Source of the DNA: Cytophagaceae bacterium
GTDB taxonomy: Bacteria > Bacteroidota > Bacteroidia > Cytophagales > Flexibacteraceae
Assembly: GCA_027485575.1 (NCBI GenBank)
Contig: JAIXQU010000051.1
Location: 55,713-119,712, forward strand
DNA length: 64,000 nucleotides
Direction: 5' to 3'
Made by a program: the position numbers and the translations under genes. Numbering within the stretch: the stretch's first letter is position 1; every line of letters begins with the position of its first letter. Shown here in pieces: positions 16,721-26,224 of this stretch. The notes beneath the pieces are model-generated. The model made no database searches. It was not told where the DNA came from and saw nothing but the letters and a program-made list of their open reading frames with translations.

Positions 16721-17053
16721 ATGGAAGTTGTAGAATCAATAGATCAAAAATTTAAAGCTGTTGAGTTTCAATTTATTAGACGGTTTAAAAAAAAGCCATC
16801 TCTTGAAGCCATTTTGCTTATGATAGGCTTTCAGGAATCTCCGGAATCCAAACAGACAAGGGACAAAGAAGAAAAACTGGATTTAATTAATCTTGGGGTT
16901 TTGATTGTTTTGGAAAAACTTGGGTATTTCCAGAAGATTGTATCAGATAGCAATTGGCCTGCCTTTGAACCGACAGATAAAAGGTCGGAAGAAAATAAGG
17001 AGTTGATTATCAAACAGGGTATAGTGGAATATTTCAAAGATTACACCTGGTAA
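16721..17053 (+). CDS. Conserved hypothetical protein, 110 residues
   Basis: A small soluble, charged, mostly helical protein with a segment LEAILLMIGFQES near residue 28 and a C-terminal IIKQGIVEYFKDYTW. I do not recognise a named domain. It starts 31 bases after the TolC-type gene and ends 3 bases before the DUF6155 gene, so the three are likely read as one transcript. No signal peptide or membrane segment is present. The close spacing to both neighbours supports a real gene. Confidence 0.6.
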   Translation: MEVVESIDQKFKAVEFQFIRRFKKKPSLEAILLMIGFQESPESKQTRDKEEKLDLINLGVLIVLEKLGYFQKIVSDSNWPAFEPTDKRSEENKELIIKQGIVEYFKDYTW

Positions 17054-17056
17054 TAA

Positions 17057-17593
17057 ATGGCTAAACGTCAATTAATTAAAGAATTAGAAAAGCAGGATAA
17101 GGAGGAACTGGTCAGGATTCTTACTGAAATGTCAAGACGCTTTCCCATTGCGAATATGTATTTGACAATGGAATTTGGTTTTGAAAGTGCTGGTATTATT
17201 GAAAAGTATAAAAAAGCCATTCGAAAGGAGTATTTTCCAACCAGAGGTTATGGAAAGGCCAGGAGCAGTAAAGTGGCAAAAATCTTAAAGGAATTTACTC
17301 AAATTGCTGCATTCCAGGAAGATGTAGTTGAACTCATGTGGTATCAGATTGAAAATGCCATAGATTATTATAAATTATTTGGTTCTGAATATGAGCCTTT
17401 TCTTAACAATCTTTTGAAAAACTGGAAGTTCTTTTTGGAAAAGGCCAGAAAGGAAGGGCTTATGCCACTTTATTCTGAAAAGGTAGATGCACTATTTACA
17501 GAGCGGTTTAAAAAATCATGGCTGGCTACTCAGCTGATATTTATCCTTGAAAATCCATTTTCATCTGAAGCGGAGGAGGAAATCGAGGATTGA
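17057..17593 (+). CDS. DUF6155 family protein
   Basis: A 178-residue cytoplasmic helical protein. The N-terminus MAKRQLIKELEKQDKEELVR and the following helices resemble DUF6155, an uncharacterised family that I remember mainly from Bacteroidota. The middle has a basic patch (IRKEYFPTRGYGKARSSK) and the end is strongly acidic (SSEAEEEIED). No catalytic motif is visible. It follows the 110-residue protein by 3 bases and converges on puuD with a 2-base gap, leaving no room for a separate terminator. Confidence 0.65.
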   Translation: MAKRQLIKELEKQDKEELVRILTEMSRRFPIANMYLTMEFGFESAGIIEKYKKAIRKEYFPTRGYGKARSSKVAKILKEFTQIAAFQEDVVELMWYQIENAIDYYKLFGSEYEPFLNNLLKNWKFFLEKARKEGLMPLYSEKVDALFTERFKKSWLATQLIFILENPFSSEAEEEIED

Positions 17594-17595
17594 CC

Positions 17596-18990
17596 TTATT
17601 CTAAAGCTCCCTGTTTGATCCATTTACCCAAAAGTTCACGTTCTTCTTCTGTGATTTTGGTTTTATTCCCTTGCGGCATTGTTTTTGTTTCTACTGCCCT
17701 GTTTAATATTTTATCTTTATGCCTGAAGCACTGGTCGTAAGTTTCAAACATTGTTCCTGCCGGCGCTACCTTGGTGACTTCATCGGTAGGCTGGGAAGCG
17801 TGGCAACTCACACATCTTTGCTGAAAAATGGGTTCAACCTGGGCATACCTTATTTTATCCCCGGAAGTAGAAATACTTTTTGGAGCAGAAATTATTACCG
17901 CGGCAAAAATTGAAATGGCCCCGATCGGCAGAAGCCAAATCAGATTTTGGCCTTTTTCGTGCATATTGATATAATGCCTGATGGCTACGCTGCCTAAAAT
18001 CAAAATTGATAAAATCAGCCAATTCCATCCCCCACCAAATGTGGACGGAAAGTGGTTGCTGATCATAATGAAAATGACAGGCAAAGTAGTATAGTTGTTA
18101 TGCAGGGATCGAAGTCCGGCATACTTGCCTAATTCCGGATTCACAGGCAATCCAGCTTTGGCTGCTTTGACCAATGCCTTTTGTGCTGGGATTATCACAA
18201 AAAATACATTTCCAACCATTATGGTGCCAAGTAAGGCGCCTATGTGAATAAATGCGGCTCTGCCACTTAAAAAATGGGTAAGAAATATTGAAATCCCCAC
18301 CAATATCCCAAAACCAATAAGGGCAAATGTTTTCTTTTTGGCCAAAAGAGGAGAGCGACATAGCAAATCGTACACAATCCAGCCAAAAATCAAAGTCCCA
18401 ATTCCAATGCATATGGCAGTAGAAGGGGAAATCGATGAAACGGCTGGGTCTATCATAAATGACTCTGCATTCAGATAATACACAATCATTAAAAGGAAAA
18501 TACCGGTAAGCCAGGTGAAATAGGCTTCGTATTTAAACCAGTGAAGTGTTTTTGGAAGAATTTTCGGGGCAGTTTTATATTTTTCTAAATAATAAAATCC
18601 TCCTCCATGCACTGCCCATAGATTTCCGGCAAGTTCGTCTCTTAAATTTTCAGTTCGGTTCAGGCTGTTTTCTAAAAAGATAAAGTAAAAAGAGGCCCCA
18701 ATCCAGGCAATTCCAATGACAACATGAAACCAGCGTATGAGTAAATTGAGCCAGTCCATCACATGGGCTTGCCAACCTAAATGAACAATTAAATGATAAA
18801 GGCCATAGCCAACTATAAGTAAAGGAATGCTCCAAAAAAATATGGCTTTTGAAGTTCCCAATTCTTCTTTTATGTCGTCAAAAGAGTCTGTATTCAGCTT
18901 TCCTTCTGCCAAAAGTTTATACAGGGCAGATGTTAGCCAGGAGGCCAGGCCCAGAATAAAAATTAGAAACAGAAAGCTGATATGAAGCAT
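17596..18990 (-). CDS. puuD: Membrane urate hydroxylase PuuD with C-terminal cytochrome c domain
   Basis: PuuD is a membrane-bound urate oxidase that makes 5-hydroxyisourate and passes electrons to a c-type haem rather than to oxygen directly. The N-terminal two thirds have about eight membrane helices with the family motifs WFHVVIGIAWIGASFYFIF, LAGNLWAVHGGGFYYLEK and RSLHNNYTTLPVIFIMISNH. The C-terminal domain has one haem site, CVSCH at 393-397, with Met near 438 as probable axial ligand. It is the last gene of a minus-strand group with uraD, uraH and a DUF6986 enzyme, which makes urate breakdown the clear role. Confidence 0.92.
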   Translation of the reverse strand: MLHISFLFLIFILGLASWLTSALYKLLAEGKLNTDSFDDIKEELGTSKAIFFWSIPLLIVGYGLYHLIVHLGWQAHVMDWLNLLIRWFHVVIGIAWIGASFYFIFLENSLNRTENLRDELAGNLWAVHGGGFYYLEKYKTAPKILPKTLHWFKYEAYFTWLTGIFLLMIVYYLNAESFMIDPAVSSISPSTAICIGIGTLIFGWIVYDLLCRSPLLAKKKTFALIGFGILVGISIFLTHFLSGRAAFIHIGALLGTIMVGNVFFVIIPAQKALVKAAKAGLPVNPELGKYAGLRSLHNNYTTLPVIFIMISNHFPSTFGGGWNWLILSILILGSVAIRHYINMHEKGQNLIWLLPIGAISIFAAVIISAPKSISTSGDKIRYAQVEPIFQQRCVSCHASQPTDEVTKVAPAGTMFETYDQCFRHKDKILNRAVETKTMPQGNKTKITEEERELLGKWIKQGALE

Positions 18991-19030
18991 GAAATGGTTG
19001 GGTAATAAATATCTTAAAATCTGTCCTGAT

Positions 19031-20494
19031 TTAAGGTATAAAACCCTGGTTGTTTATGGGTCCTTTACTTCTCCTATCGGTCAATATTTTATAAAATGAA
19101 CGACTTCTGATTTCTTCAAGGCTTAGTCCGGTTGCCAATGCCTCTTGTTCAGTTATGGCACCGCAGTTCAAGGCTTTGAGAAAATAGTTCAATAAACCCT
19201 GACCGGTGGCTGCATCGTCAAAAACATCTCCAAGCAAAGTAGCTTGCGCTGCCTTTTCAACAAAGTTTTTTAATCGGATTGCTGCATCTTCATAACTGTC
19301 TAGAAAGAAAGCATATGTAGCCGCATATCTTGTAGGTAATTGTGCAGGATTTAAATCCCAACCCTGATAAAAACCATTGATTAGCGAGTGGGTTGTATGG
19401 TCAAAACCTAGTTTCCAGGCCTTATGGACGACTTCTCTGTTCTCTATTTCTTGTTGGATGGTCAGGTTTTGGCCTCTATGTGGACCCACAGGCATAACGT
19501 TGGTGGCACCATCAGAAAGCATAACGCCGGTATGACCCAACGCAACCCGGGTCATATGGTGGGCAAAATCGCAGACCTGATGCGCCATTGTTTGGTATTT
19601 TGCGGTGATATTGCAGGAGGCCGTATAATCATAAGTTCCAAAGTGAGCCGCTATGCATCTTCCCTTTCCTGCCCTAATCAATCTAAATAATGGGTTTTTT
19701 CCATCAGCATCCATCACCGCTTGAGTTGCTTCAACCATCATTTCCATTTTTAAACTTCCTTCTTTCAAATGGTGGGCATTTTCGAGTATTTCAAAAAGTT
19801 GAACCAATGCCTCAATTTGCTCAGGAATAGTTACTTTGGGGAGCATTACCACAAAGTTTTCCGGTAGTTTATTATCAGAAGCCTCAAGGAGAGAACTAAT
19901 AAAGATATCTAAGGTTCTTACGCCCCGGTATTTCAAATCTTCAGTAAAGGGCTTTATCCTAATGCCAATAAATGGGGAAATGGTTTTTTCCTTCATTCCT
20001 TTGGCCAATTCTTTTGCTGCTAAATAGGCAGTTTCATCTTCTTCCTTGTCTGACCGATTTCCAAAGCCATCTTCAAAGTCAATTCTAAAATCTTCAACTG
20101 CTTCTTTTTCAAGTTTGGCCATTACCTTGTTGTAAACAGACCAGGACAACCAGGCATGTTCCTTCTTTCTATCTTCTTCTTTCAGGTTTGACATTTTTAA
20201 TGAAAGTTCTTTCACCTCAATGTCGTTTTCAGGTAGAGTTTCAAAACCTTTCAACTGAAGAGCTTTGGCAAAAATGCTAAAGTTCGGGGCATAGGTTAGC
20301 AAGTTATTCAATGCATTTTTGCCCATTTTCTGGGTGCTATCAGATTTAAAGAGGTTAGCTCCTCCATAAACTGTATGTACGGGTTGCCTTTGGATAATTT
20401 CACCTGGATACAGAAGGTTAAAGGCAGTATTGGCAATTTTTAAATCTGTTAAGATCAGTTCTTTTGCAGATTCCGGAATGGTTAATTTTATCAT
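19031..20494 (-). CDS. DUF6986 malate synthase/citrate lyase-like protein
   Basis: A 487-residue protein of the DUF6986 family, in the HpcH/HpaI aldolase - malate synthase superfamily. Family marks are GEIIQRQPVHTVYGGANLF near the start, the metal-site segment FRIDFEDGFGNRSDKEED, AAHFGTYDYTASCNI, and GWDLNPAQLPTRYAATYAFF. In actinobacteria the family is also found with purine-degradation genes, as I remember it. Here it sits between uraH (21-base gap) and puuD (40-base gap). I infer a role downstream of allantoin, perhaps condensing glyoxylate with an acyl-CoA, but no activity is established. Confidence 0.82.
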   Translation of the reverse strand: MIKLTIPESAKELILTDLKIANTAFNLLYPGEIIQRQPVHTVYGGANLFKSDSTQKMGKNALNNLLTYAPNFSIFAKALQLKGFETLPENDIEVKELSLKMSNLKEEDRKKEHAWLSWSVYNKVMAKLEKEAVEDFRIDFEDGFGNRSDKEEDETAYLAAKELAKGMKEKTISPFIGIRIKPFTEDLKYRGVRTLDIFISSLLEASDNKLPENFVVMLPKVTIPEQIEALVQLFEILENAHHLKEGSLKMEMMVEATQAVMDADGKNPLFRLIRAGKGRCIAAHFGTYDYTASCNITAKYQTMAHQVCDFAHHMTRVALGHTGVMLSDGATNVMPVGPHRGQNLTIQQEIENREVVHKAWKLGFDHTTHSLINGFYQGWDLNPAQLPTRYAATYAFFLDSYEDAAIRLKNFVEKAAQATLLGDVFDDAATGQGLLNYFLKALNCGAITEQEALATGLSLEEIRSRSFYKILTDRRSKGPINNQGFIP

Positions 20495-20515
20495 TGAATA
20501 TTGGTGTAAGGCTAC

Positions 20516-20854
20516 TTAATTTCCTCGGTACGTGCTGTATCCAAAAGGATTTAAAAGTAATGGAATATGGTAATGCTCCTGATCGAAAGTTTCAAATTCT
20601 ATTCTGATACTGGGATAAAATGAAATGATTTGTTGATTTGAGAAATAATCTGCTACATCAAACAACATACTATAAACGCCTGGATGCAAAAGAACTTCTG
20701 GCTGAAGAAGGTTCGTTATCCTGCCGTCTCTATTGGTGATGCCTGAGGCAATATTTTCCCAACCGTCTTTGGTTGGTTTTTGCAAATGAATTCCAACTCC
20801 TGCAGCCGGTTTTCCTATGGATGTATCTAGGATATGGGTCGTAATTTGGCTCAT
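20516..20854 (-). CDS. uraH: 5-hydroxyisourate hydrolase
   Basis: This transthyretin-like enzyme hydrolyses 5-hydroxyisourate, the product of PuuD, to OHCU. The N-terminal TTHILDTSIGKPAAGVGIHL motif supplies the first active-site His; RDGRIT, the H-x-P motif YHIPLLLNPFGYSTY and the C-terminal tetrapeptide follow. The tail is YRGN where the usual family end is YRGS or YRGT, a mild deviation. At 112 residues it is full length without a signal peptide. It overlaps uraD as ATGA at 20851-20854. Confidence 0.95.
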   Translation of the reverse strand: MSQITTHILDTSIGKPAAGVGIHLQKPTKDGWENIASGITNRDGRITNLLQPEVLLHPGVYSMLFDVADYFSNQQIISFYPSIRIEFETFDQEHYHIPLLLNPFGYSTYRGN

Positions 20855-21354
20855 GTAAAAAGTTTATCAATCCGTAGATTAGTGATTTTATTTTGTTCGG
20901 CAGCCGCTATTTTGATTTCTACTTCTCTGCTATTTACTATTCTTAGATTCAGCAGGTCAAGCATTTCAATAGCAGTTTTGCCGGTGGCGCAAACTATAAA
21001 TATGAATCCAAATTTTTGCCAATATGCATCATTTCCCTGGGATAAATTTTTCAGAACGGTTATATCTGCTTTGTTTACAGATGATTGTTCGTTTGAAGCC
21101 CACCCAGCTGTTGCCGCAAACTTTTTTTCTAAAGCATTAAGATCGCCAATTTTTGGATGATGAGAAAATGCTTCCAACCAATCTTTTTCTTCCGTTTTTG
21201 ACCAATAAAAATTACTTAGGGATTTCAATTCTTCAATCGTTTTTACTGGCCTTTTTGAAACCAATTGATTGGCCCAGCTGGTGGATCCACAACAGGAAAA
21301 CAGGGCATTAAATGCTTCCTCCCGGGGTATATGATTGAATTCAAATAAGGTCAT
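20851..21354 (-). CDS. uraD: 2-oxo-4-hydroxy-4-carboxy-5-ureidoimidazoline decarboxylase
   Basis: UraD decarboxylates OHCU to S-allantoin, the third step of urate breakdown. Family motifs are CCGSTSWANQLV near residue 21, the catalytic-region HHPKIGD, the Glu-Gln pair ASNEQSSV and FGFIFIVCATGK. At 167 residues it has the expected length. It is the first gene of the uraD-uraH-DUF6986-puuD group. The terminator at 21378-21410 separates it from the lipid A operon upstream, so it should have its own promoter, which I could not identify with confidence. Confidence 0.94.
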   Translation of the reverse strand: MTLFEFNHIPREEAFNALFSCCGSTSWANQLVSKRPVKTIEELKSLSNFYWSKTEEKDWLEAFSHHPKIGDLNALEKKFAATAGWASNEQSSVNKADITVLKNLSQGNDAYWQKFGFIFIVCATGKTAIEMLDLLNLRIVNSREVEIKIAAAEQNKITNLRIDKLFT

Positions 21355-21377
21355 TTTGAAAAAACAGGAGAAGGATT

Positions 21378-21410
21378 AAATAAAAATACCTCCAGTAATT
21401 CCGAAGGTAT
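21378..21410 (-). terminator. Terminator after lpxA, minus strand
   Basis: Read on the minus strand, ATACCTTC (21410-21403) pairs with GGAGGTAT (21393-21386) with one wobble, around a nine-base loop, followed by TTTTTATTT. It ends the lipid A operon 29 bases after the lpxA stop. Confidence 0.75.
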
Positions 21411-21438
21411 AATTATTAAAATATATTTTTGATTGAAG

Positions 21439-22251
21439 TTATATTACTGACGAAGTGCTTTTTCCGTTGGTGTTGCCACCATAGCCCCTCATAATTCCTC
21501 TTTCGGAACCACGGATAAAATTAAGAATTTCATCTCTTTCTTTGGAAGGGGTGAATTCCAGTTCAATAAGATCACACGCTTTTGAATAGGTGTTGCCTTC
21601 TAAATATATGATTCTATATAATTCCTGGATTTCCTCAATTTTTTCATTTGAAAAATTTCTTCTTCTTAAACCTACCGAATTTACACCCACATAACTTAAG
21701 GGCTCTCTTCCGGATTTTGTAAAAGGAGGTACATCTTTTCTTACCAGGGAACCACCAGAAACCATGGCATGGGCACCAATTTTTACAAATTGATGCACTG
21801 CTGAGGTTCCACCTATCACCACAAAATCTTCAATTACCACATGACCTGCCAATTGCACAGCATTGGCCAAAATGCATTGATTTCCAATGATACAGTCGTG
21901 TGCAACATGGACATAAGCCATGATAAGGCAGTTATCTCCTATTTCGGTTTTAAACCGGTCAACGGTTCCTCTGCTGATTGTTACAAATTCTCTTATGACT
22001 GTGTTATCGCCAATGATTACTGTCGTTTTTTCACCAGCAAATTTTAAATCTTGAGGAACAGAAGAGATAACAGCACCAGGGAAGATCTGAACGCCATTTC
22101 CAAGTCTGGCGCCATCCATGATTACTGCATTTGGGCCAATCCAGCAGTTATCGCCTATTTCCACATCCCCCTGGATGGTGGCAAATGGTTCAATGGTTAC
22201 ATTTTTGCCAATCTTGGCCTCTGGATGAATATTGGAGAGTAATTGATTCAT
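21439..22251 (-). CDS. lpxA: UDP-N-acetylglucosamine O-acyltransferase LpxA
   Basis: LpxA adds a 3-hydroxyacyl chain to UDP-GlcNAc, the first step of lipid A synthesis. The left-handed beta-helix hexapeptide repeats fill residues 1-190. The catalytic histidine region is VHVAHDCIIGNQCILAN, the typical SSVPQDLKFAGE loop is present, and a helical C-terminus with VGLRRRNFS follows. The end (GNTNGKSTSSVI) is a short family-atypical extension. It overlaps the stop of the LpxC-FabZ gene by one base (TAATG), so the genes are coupled. Length 270. Confidence 0.96.
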   Translation of the reverse strand: MNQLLSNIHPEAKIGKNVTIEPFATIQGDVEIGDNCWIGPNAVIMDGARLGNGVQIFPGAVISSVPQDLKFAGEKTTVIIGDNTVIREFVTISRGTVDRFKTEIGDNCLIMAYVHVAHDCIIGNQCILANAVQLAGHVVIEDFVVIGGTSAVHQFVKIGAHAMVSGGSLVRKDVPPFTKSGREPLSYVGVNSVGLRRRNFSNEKIEEIQELYRIIYLEGNTYSKACDLIELEFTPSKERDEILNFIRGSERGIMRGYGGNTNGKSTSSVI

Positions 22252-23660
22252 TATTTTGTGTCCTTCCTGACTATATAAGCAGATAATACAGCTTCACAAA
22301 CGAGATTTCCTGCAACATAAGCCCGTCCGTGCATTTTTGCAATTCCTCTTCTGACCGGAGCCATTAATTCGCAACTAAAAATCACAGTATCACCTGGAAC
22401 AACCATTTTTTTGAACCGGCAATTTTCAATGGCCAAAAGGTAAGTCCAGTGGTTTTCCGGATCCGGAACTGTATTCAAAACCAAAATACCCCCGGTATGT
22501 GCCATGGCTTCAATTTGAAGTACACCGGGCATTACGGGGTTTCCCGGAAAATGTCCCTGAAAAAATGGTTCGTTAATTGTCACATTCTTAAGGCCTGCTA
22601 CCGAATTTTCGTCAAGGTGAAAAATTTTATCAATTAGACAAAAAGGATATCGGTGAGGCAGCATTTTATATATCTGAGTGACATCTAATATTGGCTGAAC
22701 CGAAGGATCATAAACTGGAATGCCTTTGGGCAATGCCTTCTTTTCCTGCTCCTTCATTACCTTTTTTAATTTTTTTGCAAAAGCAACATTGGCAGCATGT
22801 CCAGGTCTGGCGGCCAGTATCTGACCTTTGATCGGTCTGCCGGCCAGTCCTAAATCACCTACCAAATCCAGGAGCTTGTGCCTTGCAGGTTCGTTTTTAT
22901 ACCTTAGCTCGACATTATTAAGAATTCCTTCTTTTTTAACTTCAACTCTTGGTTTGTGAAAAAGATCTGCAAGATGTTGTAATTCATGGTCTTCAACAAC
23001 TCTATCAACGACAACGATTGCATTATTTAAATCTCCACCTTTGATTAAGCCTTGTTCATAAAGCATTTCCAGTTCATGCAAAAAGCAAAAGGTTCGGCAA
23101 GAAGCTATCTCCTTTCCAAAATCTCTTATATCTGTTAAGGAGGCATGCTGACTTCCAAGCACTGGTGAATTATAATCTACCATTACCGTAAGTCTGTAAT
23201 CATCAAGTGGTAAAGCGGCAATTTCTACATTCCTGCTTTCATCCTTGTAATTTATGGCTTCTGTAACTTCAAAAAAGTTTCTTAAAGCATTTTGTTCCTG
23301 AAAACCAACGCCTTCCAAAGCAAGGACAAATGGCATGGAACTACCATCCATAATCGGTGGTTCAGGACCATCGAGTTGAATCAGAACATTATCCACCTCG
23401 GTACCAACCAATGCGGCCATGGTGTGTTCAACGGTGTTTACTCTTGCTCCATTGTGTTCAATTGTTGTTCCCCTGCTCAGGTCAACTACATAATCCACAT
23501 CGGCGTCAACAATGGGCTGACCGGGAAGATCTACCCTCTGAAATTTGATGCCATGGTTGATATCAGCGGGAACAAAAGTCATTGTAGCATTTGCGCCGGT
23601 GTGCAGCCCAACGCCTGAAAGCGTAAAACTTTCTTTAATCGTATGCTGCTTCGTATTCAT
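22251..23660 (-). CDS. lpxC/fabZ: LpxC-FabZ fusion: UDP-3-O-acyl-GlcNAc deacetylase and 3-hydroxyacyl-ACP dehydratase
   Basis: Residues 1 to about 315 are LpxC, the zinc deacetylase that commits to lipid A: SGVGLHTG, NTVEHTMAAL with zinc ligand H79, and LLDLVGDLGLAGRPIKG. Residues from about 325 are FabZ: MLPHRYPFCLIDKI with the catalytic His and GHFPGNPVMPGVLQIEAMAH with the catalytic Glu. This fusion is a known Bacteroidota trait and ties lipid A to fatty acid synthesis. I start at ATG 23660; a TTG two codons earlier is less likely. It lies between lpxD and lpxA. Confidence 0.96.
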   Translation of the reverse strand: MNTKQHTIKESFTLSGVGLHTGANATMTFVPADINHGIKFQRVDLPGQPIVDADVDYVVDLSRGTTIEHNGARVNTVEHTMAALVGTEVDNVLIQLDGPEPPIMDGSSMPFVLALEGVGFQEQNALRNFFEVTEAINYKDESRNVEIAALPLDDYRLTVMVDYNSPVLGSQHASLTDIRDFGKEIASCRTFCFLHELEMLYEQGLIKGGDLNNAIVVVDRVVEDHELQHLADLFHKPRVEVKKEGILNNVELRYKNEPARHKLLDLVGDLGLAGRPIKGQILAARPGHAANVAFAKKLKKVMKEQEKKALPKGIPVYDPSVQPILDVTQIYKMLPHRYPFCLIDKIFHLDENSVAGLKNVTINEPFFQGHFPGNPVMPGVLQIEAMAHTGGILVLNTVPDPENHWTYLLAIENCRFKKMVVPGDTVIFSCELMAPVRRGIAKMHGRAYVAGNLVCEAVLSAYIVRKDTK

Positions 23661-23706
23661 TTCCAAAAATCAATGATTTGATTGTATTTAATAAACGATG
23701 TTTTAT

Positions 23707-24738
23707 TTAATTTTTGGAAAGTTTTCTTTCCATTTCTTCTATCTTTTTGAGCATTTCCGGGAGCTTTTTATAAACAACCATTGATTTCAATTGATCTTTA
23801 AAATCGATGGCCGGACTGCCAAACCAGGATGTTCCTTCTTTATCAACACTTTTTGAAATGCCAGATTGAGCACCAATTGATGTTTTATTAGCAACTTTAA
23901 TATGACCAACAATTCCAACCTGGCCTGCAATAATACAACCTTCTCCGATTTTTGTCGATCCGGAAATTCCAGATTGGGATGCCATTACTGTATTTCGACC
24001 AATTTCCACGTTGTGGGCGATTTGAATCAAATTGTCAAGCTTCACACCCTGATGAATTATTGTAGCTCCCATGGTGGCTCTGTCGATTGTGGTGTTTGCC
24101 CCAATGTCAACATGGTCTTCCAGAATAACTATCCCAAGCTGAGGAATATTTTTGTAGCTACCATCTGGTTGCGGAGCAAACCCAAATCCATCGCTTCCTA
24201 TAACTACTCCCGCAGCAATTGTACAAAAATTCCCGATTTTACAACCAGAATAAATTTTTACTCCCGGATGTAAAATGGTATTATCGCCTATAGACACACC
24301 GTCTCCCACATATACATGCGGATAAATTTTTACATGCGAACCAATCACACAGTTTTGACCCACATAAGAAAAGGCGCCTCTGTATACATCTGCGCCAATT
24401 GTGGTATTACTCCCTGTAAATGAGGGTTCTTCAATTCCGGTTTTTATGAGCGCAGTCAGTCTTTGGTATTCCTGAAGCAATACCGTAAAGCTTAAATACG
24501 GGTCGTTTACTACGATTAAAGTGGATTTGATTTCCTGTTTGGGAACAAAGTTTTTTGAAACAATGATAACTGACGAACGGCTTGAATAGATAAACGGTTC
24601 GTATTTCATATTGGCTAAAAATGAAATACAACCTTCTGACCCTTCTTCAATTTTGGCCAGATTATTTATAACTACATCAGGGTCGCCTACAATTTCACCT
24701 TCCAATAAGGCAGCTATCTGTTTGGCTGAAAACTCCAT
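23707..24738 (-). CDS. lpxD: UDP-3-O-(3-hydroxyacyl)glucosamine N-acyltransferase LpxD
   Basis: LpxD adds the second acyl chain in lipid A synthesis. The N-terminal uridine-binding domain (residues 1-100, [18 protein letters not shown]) is followed by the hexapeptide beta-helix. The catalytic His region is [21 protein letters not shown] (as [20 protein letters not shown]), and [13 protein letters not shown] is also diagnostic. A C-terminal coiled helix ([15 protein letters not shown]) aids trimer formation. At 343 residues it is normal. It follows the HD phosphohydrolase by 9 bases and is the first lipid A gene of the operon. Confidence 0.96.
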   Translation of the reverse strand: MEFSAKQIAALLEGEIVGDPDVVINNLAKIEEGSEGCISFLANMKYEPFIYSSRSSVIIVSKNFVPKQEIKSTLIVVNDPYLSFTVLLQEYQRLTALIKTGIEEPSFTGSNTTIGADVYRGAFSYVGQNCVIGSHVKIYPHVYVGDGVSIGDNTILHPGVKIYSGCKIGNFCTIAAGVVIGSDGFGFAPQPDGSYKNIPQLGIVILEDHVDIGANTTIDRATMGATIIHQGVKLDNLIQIAHNVEIGRNTVMASQSGISGSTKIGEGCIIAGQVGIVGHIKVANKTSIGAQSGISKSVDKEGTSWFGSPAIDFKDQLKSMVVYKKLPEMLKKIEEMERKLSKN

Positions 24739-24747
24739 TCTTATTTT

Positions 24748-25992
24748 TTATAAAAAAGTGCGCAAAGATATGGTTTTGGGTTGGCAGATTATATATTTTT
24801 TCACAACCTGTGTCATTGCATGAATATTTGGCAAATCAGTCGCATTGGCTACATCCAAAACCTCTCCATTTCTGGTTTTTACACCTATTCTGCCTCCCCC
24901 TGAAATATAGGCTGAGTTTGAAACTTCTTTTTCAAAAACCAGGTAGGTGGCATCTTCATGGGAAATTCCCAATTCATTTTGATATTGGATTCTAAGCTTT
25001 TCTAAATCTGCATTTTCCATGGGCTGGTTTGAAATATTTACCTTCAACAACCTTCTGTCCATTAATCCACGACTTAAAAATGACAAAACAAAATCTGGAT
25101 TACCGGCCCAGTTTTTTATGGAGTACCAGATATCATAATCATCTATCAATGAAAAAGCATTTAACTTCTCCGGATTGGTTATAAAATCTAACCAACCAAA
25201 TCGCCTTTCAAAAAAAATGGAAAGTGCTGATGTCATTTCTAATTTTGCTCCATTTTCTATCAAAAATCTGGCCCGACGCATTAATTGAATCAACATTTCC
25301 TCTGCACTTACTGTGGTTTTATGGAGATAAACCTGCCAATACATTAGCCTTCGGGAGCTAAGGAAGTTTTCTATGGAATAAATTGCTTTTTCTTCTACCA
25401 CCAATTCATCTTCATGGACATCAATCATTCTCAGGATTCTTTCGGCTGAAATTGAGCCTTCTGCAACCCCGGTAAAAAAGCAATCACGCCTTAAATAATC
25501 CAATCGGTCAATATCCAACTGGCTAGATATGAGCTGGTTGAAAAATTGCCGGTGGTATTTGCCTTGAAACATTTTTAAGGCCATTTCGAGTCTTCCTCCA
25601 AAAAGGAAGTTCAGTCTTTCAATAAAAGCAAGTGAAAGTTTTTCATGAGGAACATCCTGTAAAATACTATGCTCCAGGGCATGTGAAAAGGGCCCATGGC
25701 CAATGTCATGAAGTAAAATGGCGATTTTTGCTGACTCTTCTTCTGAGGCTGAAATCTCAATATTTTTTTGCTTCAGGGTTTCTAAAGCCAAATCCATTAA
25801 AAACATTGCCCCAAGTGCATGGTGAAAACGGGTATGATTTGCCCCGGGGTAAACCATATCTGTAAGACCTAGTTGTTTGATTCTCCTAAGTCTTTGAAAA
25901 TAAGGATGATCTACAATTTCTTGAATTAATCCTCCATGCACAGATATAAATCCATGCACAGGGTCATTTATTATTTTGCCTTTTTCGGACAT
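24748..25992 (-). CDS. HD domain phosphohydrolase (dNTPase-like)
   Basis: A 414-residue soluble protein of the SAMHD1/dGTPase-like HD family. The metal-binding motifs are HTRFHHALGAMFLM near residue 53 and ILLHDIGHGPFSHALEH near residue 93; LDIDRLDYLRRDCFFTGV supplies the final Asp. The N-terminal KIINDPVHGFI is typical of this group. The likely reaction is hydrolysis of dNTPs to nucleosides and triphosphate, but substrate cannot be told from sequence. It begins the HD-lpxD-lpxC/fabZ-lpxA operon, an arrangement I have seen in other Bacteroidota. Confidence 0.87.
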   Translation of the reverse strand: MSEKGKIINDPVHGFISVHGGLIQEIVDHPYFQRLRRIKQLGLTDMVYPGANHTRFHHALGAMFLMDLALETLKQKNIEISASEEESAKIAILLHDIGHGPFSHALEHSILQDVPHEKLSLAFIERLNFLFGGRLEMALKMFQGKYHRQFFNQLISSQLDIDRLDYLRRDCFFTGVAEGSISAERILRMIDVHEDELVVEEKAIYSIENFLSSRRLMYWQVYLHKTTVSAEEMLIQLMRRARFLIENGAKLEMTSALSIFFERRFGWLDFITNPEKLNAFSLIDDYDIWYSIKNWAGNPDFVLSFLSRGLMDRRLLKVNISNQPMENADLEKLRIQYQNELGISHEDATYLVFEKEVSNSAYISGGGRIGVKTRNGEVLDVANATDLPNIHAMTQVVKKYIICQPKTISLRTFL

Positions 25993-26224
25993 GGGGCGAA
26001 GGTAATATGGAGGCAGGTTTTTTGACCTATTTTATTCATTTTCCTTTGAAAAGAATTTTTCTAAAATATTGAATGTGAAACATATAAGCCTAATTTCGAA
26101 TTACGGGCTTCTCCATCAATCTTAAGTTTTGAGCCATTCTATTTTGAAAGGTATAATTTTGAACCTTGTTTTTGGTTGTAAAGCCACTTCAAATCCTTTT
26201 ATTTTTTTGATTTTAAAAAGCTGG

